Below are positions 1 to 7,186 of a stretch of 13,695 nt of DNA, piece by piece (the first letter of the stretch is position 1; the number at the start of each line of letters is the position of its first letter). The notes below the pieces were generated by a model. The model searched no databases. It worked only from the letters and a program-made list of their open reading frames with translations, and was not told the origin of the DNA. This DNA is from CAYLSV01 sp964386435 (lineage in GTDB: Bacteria > Planctomycetota > Phycisphaerae > Tepidisphaerales > Tepidisphaeraceae). Both the position numbers and the translations under genes were made by a program. The stretch spans positions 1-13,695 of the forward strand of contig CAYLSV010000094.1 of the NCBI GenBank assembly GCA_964386435.1, written 5' to 3'.

Positions 1-323
1 TCGGCTGCGGCAGCAGTCGTGAGCACGCCCCGCTTGCCCTCGCCGAGGCCGGCGTGCAGTGCGTGGTCGCCGAGTTCTACGCCCGTATTTTCTTTCGCAA
101 CAGCGTCAACGGCGGCTACCTGCTGCCCCTGACCACCGCCGAGCGGCTGATCGAAACCATCCAAACCGGCGACGACATCGAGGTCAACGTCACTGCCGGT
201 CGGCTCGTCAACCACACCCGCGGCACCACCCACCAACTCGAATCGCTGGGCGACGTCATCCCGATCATCGAAGCCGGCGGCGTCTTTGCCTACGCCCGAA
301 AGACGGGCATGCTCACGACGTGA
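1..323 (+). CDS. leuD: 3-isopropylmalate dehydratase small subunit, 3' part only
   Basis: This is the small (swivel-domain) subunit of isopropylmalate isomerase, which with the iron-sulfur large subunit LeuC converts 2-isopropylmalate to 3-isopropylmalate in leucine synthesis in the cytoplasm. The reading frame is open from base 3 and the start lies off the left edge. The visible 106 residues begin with the family hallmark GCGSSREHAP, continue with ALAEAGVQCVVAEFYARIFF and then NSVNGGYLLPL, the substrate-loop region near the active site. The C-terminus (GGVFAYARKTGML) ends in a compact way typical of the short archaeal/bacterial LeuD type rather than the longer enterobacterial form. Homoaconitase or citraconate/methylmalate-type small subunits share these motifs, so exact substrate specificity is inferred; an upstream leuC would settle it. 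The gene converges on the pseudopilin gene, with 33 bases between them. Confidence 0.9.
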   Translation, partial: GCGSSREHAPLALAEAGVQCVVAEFYARIFFRNSVNGGYLLPLTTAERLIETIQTGDDIEVNVTAGRLVNHTRGTTHQLESLGDVIPIIEAGGVFAYARKTGMLTT

Positions 324-336
324 ACGCCCCGGCCGT

Positions 337-349
337 CGGCAACATGCCG
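337..349. terminator. Small hairpin between convergent leuD and pseudopilin genes
   Basis: The spacer between the two convergent stop codons contains CGGCA-ACA-TGCCG, a 5-bp perfect stem with a 3-base loop. An alternative pairing of CCCGGC (328-333) with GCCGGG (346-351) is also possible. There is no T-run on either side, so it is not a classical intrinsic terminator. Its position is the only argument for a termination role. Confidence 0.25.
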
Positions 350-356
350 GGCCGCG

Positions 357-1109
357 TCAGTTCCACTCGGCCGAGCGGGCGAGCTTCGGATCGTAACGGC
401 GGGCGAGCGTCCGCAAATCCTCGTTGTCCGGCTGGGCGGTGAAGGTGTAGACGTTGTCGCTGAGCACGAACTCGCCGGTCCGCCGGTCGCCCCAGCGGAA
501 CAGTTCGGCGTGGCCGTCGGCGAAGGCGAGCGTCGTCGCCCCCAATTCCTTGCGGCGGTGCCAGGCGGCCACCGGGTCGAGCCAGGCGGGCGTCAGCGGG
601 TTGAGCACGAAGCTGCCCAGGTTGCTGCCGCGGATGTCGTTTTCGCCGAGGAAGGTCATCGTCTCGCTGCTGGCCGTCACACGGCTGATCTTCTTCTCCG
701 GGGCCACGCCGAACGCTCCCTCGCCGGACAAACGGTCGCTGAGCGAGTAGCTGCGGAGCACGTCCTCCCGCGTATCCGCCGGGCAGCCGTAGACGCCGCT
801 CGATTCGAGGAACGACCACAACCGCCCGGCGGCAAGGTCGGCCTCGGTCTCGGGCCCGCTGGTCGGCGTGCGTACCCAGTCGGCCTGGCCGTAGGTGCTC
901 GAGCCGGGCAGGCGGCCTTGGTTGTTGTCGGCGTACATCTGCCACGCGACGTTCAACTGCCGGGCGTTGCTGCCGCAAGCGATTTCCTGCCCCCGGTTCC
1001 GGGCCGCCGAAATGGCCGGCAACAGGATCGAGATCAGCAGGGCGATGAGCCCGATGACGACCAGCAACTCGACGAGCGTAAACGCGGCAGATCGGCGGTT
1101 GGGCGGCAC
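357..1109 (-). CDS. Type II secretion-like pseudopilin (prepilin N-terminal methylation domain, planctomycete type)
   Basis: This is a predicted pseudopilin: a short basic leader, a prepilin-peptidase site, one hydrophobic helix, then an exported globular domain. I choose the GTG at 1109 (250 residues) because it gives the short leader MPPNRRSAA followed by FTLVELLVVIG, with cleavage expected between Ala9 and Phe10 and the conserved Glu at mature position 5. The longer GTG start at 1187 would run into the divergent gene and give an unusually long leader. The helix spans about residues 10-35. Later come YADNNQGRLPG, GVYGCPAD and a C-terminal AWHRRKELG...AFADGHAE, which resembles the H-X9-DG motif of planctomycete DUF1559-like pseudopilins but has 13 residues between His and Asp-Gly. 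These proteins are very numerous in planctomycetes and mostly of unknown role. No secretion-system gene lies nearby. Ala instead of the usual Gly before the cleavage site is a minor oddity. Confidence 0.88.
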   Translation of the reverse strand: MPPNRRSAAFTLVELLVVIGLIALLISILLPAISAARNRGQEIACGSNARQLNVAWQMYADNNQGRLPGSSTYGQADWVRTPTSGPETEADLAAGRLWSFLESSGVYGCPADTREDVLRSYSLSDRLSGEGAFGVAPEKKISRVTASSETMTFLGENDIRGSNLGSFVLNPLTPAWLDPVAAWHRRKELGATTLAFADGHAELFRWGDRRTGEFVLSDNVYTFTAQPDNEDLRTLARRYDPKLARSAEWN

Positions 1110-1153
1110 GGCGTCGATCTTATCGGACTCGCGGCCGACGGCGCGTGAGGCGG

Positions 1154-1161
1154 CTATAAAG
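1154..1161. promoter_or_regulatory. AT-rich box in the divergent spacer; possible -10 element
   Basis: CTATAAAG is the only AT-rich patch in the 56-base space between the pseudopilin start (1109) and the isomerase ATG (1166). Read on the plus strand, TATAAA (1155-1160) sits 5 bases before the ATG, so a transcript from it would begin at or next to the ATG, that is, be leaderless. Read on the minus strand, TTTATA could serve the pseudopilin with a leader of about 40 bases. No good -35 hexamer is visible on either side, so this is a weak prediction. Confidence 0.3.
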
Positions 1162-1165
1162 TTGC

Positions 1166-1909
1166 ATGCCCCAACTGCCCATCGCACTGCAGCTGTACAC
1201 CGTCCGCGACGCCCTCGGTCAGGATCTCGACGGCGGCCTCAAGGAACTGGCCGCCATCGGCTACGAGCACGTCGAACTCGCCGGCCACTACGGCCTCGAC
1301 GCCGCCGAGCTGAAGTCGAAGCTGGACGCCCACGGCCTGAAGGCGATCGGCGGCCACGTCTCGTACGCCACCCCCGACGGCGACGCCGCCCAGGCCGCCG
1401 CCGACGCCAAGGTGTTCGGTTACGACCTGATCATGCAGCCGTACTGGCCCGACGACCAACGCACCGTCGCCGGCTACCAGCCGATCCTCGAGCACGCGCG
1501 AAAGGCCTCCGCCGAACACGGGTTGCGGTTTGTTTACCACAACCACGACTTCGAGTTCGACAAGCTCGAGGACGGCCGCACGGCGTATGAGATGCTGTAC
1601 GACGGCACCGACCTGCTGGCCGAGTTGGACACCTGCTGGGTCGCCGTCGCGGGGCACGATCCGGTGGCGTGGATGAACCGCCTGAGTGGCCGGGTGCCGC
1701 TCTTGCACGTGAAGGATTGCAGCGACTATGGGGCGAAAACGCTTTGCGAGCTCGGCAAGGGCAAGGTGCCCGTCGCCGATATCGTCGCCGCCGCGCCTGG
1801 CGTGGGCGTGGAGGCGCTGGTCATCGAGCAGGACAACAACTGGATCGACAACGACCCGCTCAAAAGCGCCCGTTTGAGCTACGACGCGCTCAAGAAGATG
1901 GTGGGGTGA
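1166..1909 (+). CDS. Sugar phosphate isomerase/epimerase-like TIM-barrel protein
   Basis: The 247-residue protein belongs to the xylose isomerase-like TIM-barrel superfamily (AP endonuclease 2 family), whose members bind a divalent metal and include sugar isomerases, epimerases and inosose dehydratases. It opens with IALQLYTVRD, the common beta-1 signature of this group. GYEHVELAG (32-40) would supply the first metal-site region; HNHDFEF (125-131), ELDTCW (153-158), HVKD (181-184) and IEQD (220-223) supply the His/Asp/Glu cluster expected for metal binding. ELGKGK (195-200) matches the usual loop before the last strands. There is no signal peptide, so it is cytoplasmic as read, although many planctomycete relatives are exported. 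The start at 1166 gives the expected first strand directly; no Shine-Dalgarno sequence precedes it. The substrate cannot be told from sequence, and neither neighbour belongs to a sugar pathway. Confidence 0.87.
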   Translation: MPQLPIALQLYTVRDALGQDLDGGLKELAAIGYEHVELAGHYGLDAAELKSKLDAHGLKAIGGHVSYATPDGDAAQAAADAKVFGYDLIMQPYWPDDQRTVAGYQPILEHARKASAEHGLRFVYHNHDFEFDKLEDGRTAYEMLYDGTDLLAELDTCWVAVAGHDPVAWMNRLSGRVPLLHVKDCSDYGAKTLCELGKGKVPVADIVAAAPGVGVEALVIEQDNNWIDNDPLKSARLSYDALKKMVG

Positions 1910-1966
1910 ACGCGCCGCCTCGTATTCGGCAGACGCCCTGATGCTGCGTTGGCGGCTTACGTCGCC

Positions 1967-3505
1967 TCACGCGGCTTTGCGCTCAATGAGCTTCGAGAGT
2001 TCGTCGGCGGCGGCTTCCAGCGTGTGGCCTTGCCCTTGCAGGCGCTTGGCGGCAGCGGTGGACTGCTCAACGCCTTCGGCCGTTTTCAGCGCCACGTCGC
2101 CCATGTGCTGCACGACATCGGCGGACTGGCCGACGTCGGAAGTTTGTCGCCGGCTCGCCTCGTTCATCTGTTTGAGCAGGACGTCAAGTTTGGCGGTCGA
2201 TTGGGTCAGGTTGTCGAAGTGCGCGGCCGTCTGCTCGGTGAGCCGCACGCCGCGGGTGCCGGCGCCGACGCTGCGGTCGATATGGCCGGCCGTCTCCTTC
2301 GCCGCGGCCGTGGCGCGGGCGGCGAGGCCACGCACTTCCTCGGCCACGACGGCAAACCCTTTGCCCGCCTCGCCCGCCCGCGCCGCCTCGACGGCGGCGT
2401 TGAGGGCTAACAAGTTCGTCTGCTTCGCGATCGCGTCGATGTCCTGCACGATCTGCCCGGACGCTTCGGCGGCGTGGCGGATCTCCTCGACGGCCGCGGC
2501 CAAATCGTTCATCGCCTGCCGGCCGGCCTCCACCGCGCGGCGGCCGTCGTCGCTGAGCGAGGTCGCCTGGTTGCTGCGGTCGAGATTCGCCTGGGCATCG
2601 CCGTCAATGCTCTTGAGCATGGCCGCCGTCTCCTCCAGACTGGCGGCCTGATCGTTGTTGCCGTCGGTGAGCGCGGCTGACAGCGACGAGGCGGCGGTGG
2701 CGACTTGATCGCCCGCCTCGCGGGCGGCGTGGGCGGTTTGGGCCACCGTGTGCGTCACCCGCCGCAGCGGCACGATGATCTGCCGCCGGCTCAGCCACAC
2801 GGCCGCCCCCATCAGCCCGCCGGCCAGCGGCAGCAGCCACAGCACGGTGTGCATCGTGCCCGCCGCCACCACCTCGTCGACCTTGTCGAGGTTGCTGCTG
2901 AGAATAAACGCCCCGTGGAACGCGCCGTCGCGGAGGTTCTCCATCGGGTAGCCCAGCGGGTCAAGGCCGTCGCCGGTCGTGCTGGTCGCCGGGTCCCCGT
3001 GGCAGGCTAGACAGTCGGCCGTGAGGTGGATCGGCCGGGCGTACACCATGCGGTTGTCCGTGACCTCGAAGTAGCGATTCTCGCCCGTGTCCTGGAGCGT
3101 GCGGAGGATGCGAAACTCGTTCTGGTCCGGCGTGTTCGCCGCGTTGCGCGGCTGGTCCTTCACGACGCGGAAATCGTACCCCTGCTCCTCGGCCAGCACT
3201 TCAATGCTTTGCCACGCGGCGACCACCGGGATNNNNNNNNNNGCCGTCTCGCTCAGCTCCGCCCCGGCGTCGATCTGCTGCTGCGCCTTCGCCAGCAGGG
3301 CCGCCTTGTCGTACGCCCCGGCGTTATGGGCGGCGCTGACCTGCCGGCGGACCTCCTCGGCCTGCAACACCGCGTTGTGCATTGCCTGCTCCGAGAGCCG
3401 AATGCCTTGCTTGCGCAGCGCGGTACGCTCCAACGCGATGGCTGCCACGGCCGTCGCGACCACGCTGAGCCCCACAGCAACTGTAATTTTCGTCCCGAGT
3501 AGCAT
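1967..3505 (-). CDS. Methyl-accepting chemotaxis protein with Tll0287-like (DUF3365) haem-binding sensor
   Basis: This is a membrane chemoreceptor of about 512 residues. Residues 5-27 form the first membrane helix and about 217-238 the second. The periplasmic domain between them looks like a Tll0287-like/DUF3365 sensor: IPVVAAWQ, then FRVVKDQPRNAANTPD (112-127), a typical signature, and CLACHGDP (165-172) with one CxxCH motif for covalent haem c. It therefore probably senses redox state or a gas, although the ligand is not known. After the second helix IVPLRRVT resembles the start of a HAMP domain, but the rest is short and unconvincing. QAASLEETAA (286-295) is a methylation site, and the hairpin tip contains QTNLLALNAAVEAARAGE and GKGFAVVAEEVRGLA (362-394), where CheW and CheA dock. 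The C-terminus has no CheR/CheB tether pentapeptide. The ten N at 3233-3242 fall at about residues 88-91 and the frame is kept across them. No other che gene is in the window. Confidence 0.92.
   Translation of the reverse strand: MLLGTKITVAVGLSVVATAVAAIALERTALRKQGIRLSEQAMHNAVLQAEEVRRQVSAAHNAGAYDKAALLAKAQQQIDAGAELSETXXXXIPVVAAWQSIEVLAEEQGYDFRVVKDQPRNAANTPDQNEFRILRTLQDTGENRYFEVTDNRMVYARPIHLTADCLACHGDPATSTTGDGLDPLGYPMENLRDGAFHGAFILSSNLDKVDEVVAAGTMHTVLWLLPLAGGLMGAAVWLSRRQIIVPLRRVTHTVAQTAHAAREAGDQVATAASSLSAALTDGNNDQAASLEETAAMLKSIDGDAQANLDRSNQATSLSDDGRRAVEAGRQAMNDLAAAVEEIRHAAEASGQIVQDIDAIAKQTNLLALNAAVEAARAGEAGKGFAVVAEEVRGLAARATAAAKETAGHIDRSVGAGTRGVRLTEQTAAHFDNLTQSTAKLDVLLKQMNEASRRQTSDVGQSADVVQHMGDVALKTAEGVEQSTAAAKRLQGQGHTLEAAADELSKLIERKAA
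3233..3242. other. Assembly gap (10 N) inside the chemoreceptor gene
   Basis: Ten ambiguous bases interrupt the sensor domain just before IPVVAAW. The reading frame on both sides agrees if ten bases are missing, so the real length is 1, 4, 7, 10, 13 and so on. A second gap of exactly ten N at 5794-5803 does not keep frame, so ten is best read as a placeholder rather than a measured length. Confidence 0.95.
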
Positions 3506-3627
3506 GTCCCTGACCCACGGTTTGATCCCCCGATCATGCGTCGATGTGCCGCACGAAAGTCATCGGCATTCGGCCATGCTCTCTGCAGCAAGCTGTGCGA
3601 ATTAAAAATAGCTGGGTCGAGTGATCC

Positions 3628-6600
3628 TCACGCCGCAGCCTTTGTTTGGGCGTCGTGATGCTTGCGGAGCAAATTGCGGAGCATGATCAAGAGCGGCTCG
3701 CTCTCGATGAACACCGGCGGCGGGCGGAGGTAGACCGTCTTGGCGTCGATCACCCGCAGCGTGCCGGGCACGCCCTTGAGGGCGGCCTCGGCGAGTTGGG
3801 CGTTCTCGACCGTCAGCACGACGTCCGGCGGCCGCTTCACCACGCTGGCGATGCCGTGCAGGGCGGCGAGCAGGCGGAGCTCGGTGAGGGCGAACAGGAT
3901 GTCGACCTGCCGCGGCGGCTCGCCAAAGGCCTCGGTCACGTCCTGCTTCAGCTCGTCGAGCATGGCCAGGCTCGTGCAGCGCGAGAGCCGCTTGTAGAGG
4001 TCCATGCGGGCCTTGTCGGCGGTGACGTAGGTCTTGGGGATGTGGGCGCCGATGCCGATGTCGATCAGGCTGTCGGGCGTGCTCGGCTTGGGCTCGTCCT
4101 TGAGCTGCCGGACGGCTTCTTCGAGGAGTTGGCAGTACATCTCGTAGCCGACGGCGGCGATGTGGCCGGACTGTTCGGGGCCGAGGATGTTGCCGGCGCC
4201 GCGGAGCTCGAGGTCGCGCATGGCGATCTTGAAGCCGCTGCCCAGGTGGCTGTACTCCTCGATCGCCTTCAGACGTTTCGCCGCGATCGGCGTCACCGGG
4301 CGGTCCGGCGGCAGGAGCAGGTAGCAGTAGGCCCGGTGCTTGTACCGCCCGACCCGGCCGCGGAGTTGGTGCAGCTCGCTGAGGCCGAAGCGGTCGGCGT
4401 TGTTGATGAAAATCGTGTTGGCGTTCGGGATGTCCAGGCCGCTCTCGATAATCGTCGTGGCCACCAGCACGTCGGCGTCGTGGCGGACGAACTTCATCAT
4501 CACCTCCTCCAGCTCGTGCCCCTCCATCTGCCCGTGGCCGACGATGACCTTCGCCTCGGGGACCAGCGCCTTGACCTTGGCCGCCTGCTCCTTGATCGAG
4601 TCGACGCGGTTGTGCAGGAAAAACGCCTGCCCGCCGCGTTGGAGTTCGCGGTGGATGCCGAGCTTGATCCGCTCCTCGTCGTAGCTGAGCACTTCGGTGA
4701 CGACGGCCCTGCGGTCCTGCGGGGCGGTGGTCAGGTTGCTGATGTCGCGGAGGCCGACGACGGACATGTGCAGCGTCCGCGGGATCGGCGTGGCCGACAT
4801 CGTGAGCACGTCCACGGTCTTGCGCATCTGCTTGAGCCGCTCCTTGTGGGTGACGCCGAAGCGTTGTTCTTCATCGACCACGACGAGGCCGAGGTCGTGG
4901 AAGTCGATGTCCTTCGAGAGCAGGCGGTGGGTGCCGACGATGATGTCGACTTCGCCGTTTTTCAGGCGTTTGAGCGTGTCCTTGATGTCGCGGCCGGTGC
5001 GGAAGCGGCTGACGGCCTCAATGTTGAACGGGTAGTTCTTCATCCGCTCGCGGAACGATCGCTCGTGCTGCTCGGCGAGGACGGTGGTCGGCACGAGGAC
5101 GGCGACCTGCCGCCCGGCCTCGACGGCTTTGAAGGCGGCCCGCATGGCGAGTTCCGTTTTGCCGTAGCCGACGTCGCCGCACAGCAGCCGGTCCATCGGC
5201 CGGGGGAGCTGCATGTCCTGCTTGATCTCCTCGGCCCCGACAAGCTGGTCGGGCGTCTCGTCGTACGGGAACTCGGCCTCGAATTCCTTTTGCCAATCGG
5301 TGTCGCTCGGGTAGGCCGTGCCGACCTCGGCCGCCCGGGCGGCCTGCACTTCCAGCAACTCGCTCGCCATGTCGACGAGGGCTTCCTGGACTTTTTCCTT
5401 CTGTTTCTCCCATTGGCCGCTTCCGAGCTTCGAGAGGTTCGGGTGGCCGCCGGGGCCGCCGACGTACTTCTGGATCAAATTGATCCGGCTCGCCGGGACG
5501 TAGAGGCTCGCGCCCTCGGCGAAGCGGAGCGTCAGGTATTCCTCCTCGCGGCCCTCCTTGGCCATCGCCTTCATGCCGGTGAACTTGGCGATGCCGTGGG
5601 CGACGTGGACGACGTAGTCGCCGACCGAGAGGTCGAGAAACGAGTCGAGCGCCTTGCCGGCGACGATCTTCTTGACCCGCCGGCGTTTCTCGAACCGGTT
5701 GAACAGCTCGTGGTGGCCGAGCAGGGCGAGCGGCTTCTCGCCCGATTCCCGCAGCTCGTCGCCGAAAACAAAGCCGCGGTGCAGGTAGCCGACNNNNNNN
5801 NNNCTTGGCCAGCCCCGGCTTCTCGCTGTCGGCCAGGTCGAGGAACCGCTTCTTCTCGGCGTCGCTCTCGCAGAAGACCGTCGCGTCGTGCGTCTGCACG
5901 AAGCCGGCCAATTCTTCGACGGCCGCCTTGGCGTGCGTCTCGAACCGCTGAAGGCTGCGGACCGGCAGCGACATCCGCTTGATCGGCTTGGCCGTGGCGA
6001 GCGAAACGTCGGTGCCGCCGCCTTGCTCAAACTGCTGCAGCTCGACGGCGGCGAACCGCTTGAGGTTGTCCAGCACCGACGCCAGCGGGTAGGTGCCGCG
6101 CGGGTCGGGCAAACGGTCGAGAAAGCTCTTGCCCTGCTCGGCAATCTCCAGCGGGTCCCACAAAACGACGACGGCGTCCTTGGGTAGGTAGTTTGCGAGG
6201 TGGCCGCCGCTGACGGTGCGGAAGTCGGCCTTGAGGTCGACGAGCGTGGCGTGGCCGAGATTTTCGGCGCTGCCGAAGGTGTCGAGGTCGAAGCGTTTGA
6301 CGGTCTCGACGGTGTCGCCGAAGAAGTCGATGCGGACGGTGAGCCCGACCTGCACGGTGCCGTCGGCGAGGGTGTGCTCGCCGGGCACGAACACGTCGAT
6401 GATGCCGCCGCGGACGGAGAAGTCGCCGGGGACTTCGACCTGGTCGATGCGGTTGTAGCCGTGGTCGGCGAGCCAGACGATGAGCTTCTCCGGCTCCAGA
6501 TCTTCGCCGACGCCGACGCGGCGGGTCAGGTGCTTGAGCTCGTCTGGCTTGGGCACCTGCTGCATGAGCGAGGCGATCGGCGCGATCAGCCCGGCGGGCG

Positions 6601-6946
6601 GCTGGCCTTTGTCGGCGAGCTTGAACAGCACGCGCATGCGGTCGGCGACCTGTTCCTCGCTGCCGCCGCCCATCGAGCCGGTGAGCAGCGTCGGCAGGGC
6701 GTCGAAGGCGTCGCCGCTGAACAGCTTCACGTCGTCGGCCAGGTCGTCGAGTTCGTCGCCATGCCCGGTGACGAGCAGGACGAACCGCCCGGTCTGCCGC
6801 CGAATCGCCCCGACGGCCGCCGCCACGCTGCTGCCCCACAACCCGCTGGCGGCGACGGTGTGCTCGGTCGAAACCGCAGCCGCGAGTTCCGTCAGCGCAG
6901 GATGGTCCATCAACCGACGAACAACCGGCGGCGGCACAATGCTCAT
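3628..6946 (-). CDS. mfd: Transcription-repair coupling factor, interrupted by an assembly gap
   Basis: Mfd removes RNA polymerase stalled at DNA damage and recruits UvrA, starting transcription-coupled excision repair. The N-terminal 381 residues (down to base 5804) include DFSVRGGIIDVFVPGE (175-190) and RIDFFGDTVETVKRFD, the UvrB-like module. After the N gap come 721 residues: GYLHRGFVF, the CarD-like RNA polymerase-interacting domain (LSVGDYVVHVAHGIAKF), TPDQ...EIKQDM, Walker A GDVGYGKTE, VGTHRLL, the DEEQ box (VVDEEQRFGV), SATPIPRTL, IESGLDIPNANT and QLRGRVGR of the translocase, then GAGNILGPEQSGHIAAVGYEMY and the C-terminal TRCF domain. The total of about 1,100 residues is normal for the family. 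The ATG at 6946 has TAAGGTG five bases upstream as ribosome binding site. The two halves are in different frames only because of the N run; the motifs are intact on both sides, so I read one functional gene. The TPR gene lies upstream in the same direction, 240 bases away. Confidence 0.95.
5794..5803. other. Assembly gap (10 N) inside mfd
   Basis: The ten N lie between a complete codon ending at 5804 and a complete codon starting at 5793. With ten bases the frame shifts; any multiple of three restores it. The break falls between the UvrB-like N-terminal module and GYLHRGF, so a few residues are probably lost. Confidence 0.95.
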
Positions 6947-6951
6947 GCGGG

Positions 6952-6958
6952 CACCTTA
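6952..6958 (-). promoter_or_regulatory. Ribosome binding site of mfd
   Basis: TAAGGTG on the minus strand ends five bases before the ATG at 6946. It is one of the clearer Shine-Dalgarno sites in the window and supports that start. Confidence 0.6.
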
Positions 6959-7017
6959 GAACCCGTCGCAAATCGACGCGTCGTTCACACCGCTCACAAC
7001 CATCGAAACAACAGAAA

Positions 7018-7117
7018 AGAAGCCGAGGGGAGAGCAAAGCGATCACCCGGATCCGATCTGCGGGAGTCGTTCGCAGCACGAAATCCGGGTGATCGCTCCG
7101 CTCTCCCCTCGGCTTCT
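7018..7117. repeat. Inverted-repeat element family A, copy 1 (35-30-35)
   Basis: A 100-base element lies in the 240-base space between the TPR and mfd genes. Its left arm (7018-7052) begins AGAAGCCGAGGGGAGAGC, and the right arm (7083-7117) is its reverse complement at 33 of 35 positions. The 30-base centre holds a smaller stem, CTGCG (7058-7062) with CGCAG (7072-7076). The same 35-30-35 layout recurs at 9270-9369 between def and fmt, with about 79 of 100 bases identical in the same plus-strand orientation. No obvious target-site duplication flanks it. Copy 1 is the better-preserved palindrome. As RNA it would fold into a long hairpin. It may be a small non-autonomous mobile element or a REP-like structure; no T-run follows, so it is not a classical intrinsic terminator. 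Confidence 0.85.
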
Positions 7118-7186
7118 CCCCAAGAGCAAAAACACGAGTGGCAATTCACGACAGCACGAGGTAGCTGCGACCAGACTTCCCGCAAA

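Noticed and set aside
1910..1966. Terminator between the convergent isomerase and chemoreceptor genes
   Set aside because: I could not find a strong stem or a T-run in this 57-base spacer.
3560..3567. GCCGATGA on the minus strand upstream of the chemoreceptor, resembling a flagellar sigma-28 -10 element
   Set aside because: No TAAA-like -35 is found at the required 15-base spacing, so the match could be chance.
3598..3613. AT-rich patch (GCTATTTTTAATTCGC on the minus strand) between mfd and the chemoreceptor
   Set aside because: It might be part of an mfd terminator or a chemoreceptor promoter, but no stem precedes the T-run and no matching -35 could be assigned.
3646..5982. Very long plus-strand open frame (778 codons) opposite mfd
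   Set aside because: Its translation is a low-complexity mix of Leu, Val, Asp, Glu, Arg and Ala with no motif, exactly what the antisense of a GC-rich gene gives. The minus strand has unambiguous Mfd motifs throughout.
7161..7170. GTAGCTGCG fragment matching the outer part of repeat B
   Set aside because: Only nine bases match and no palindromic core is present; this is within chance for a GC-rich sequence.
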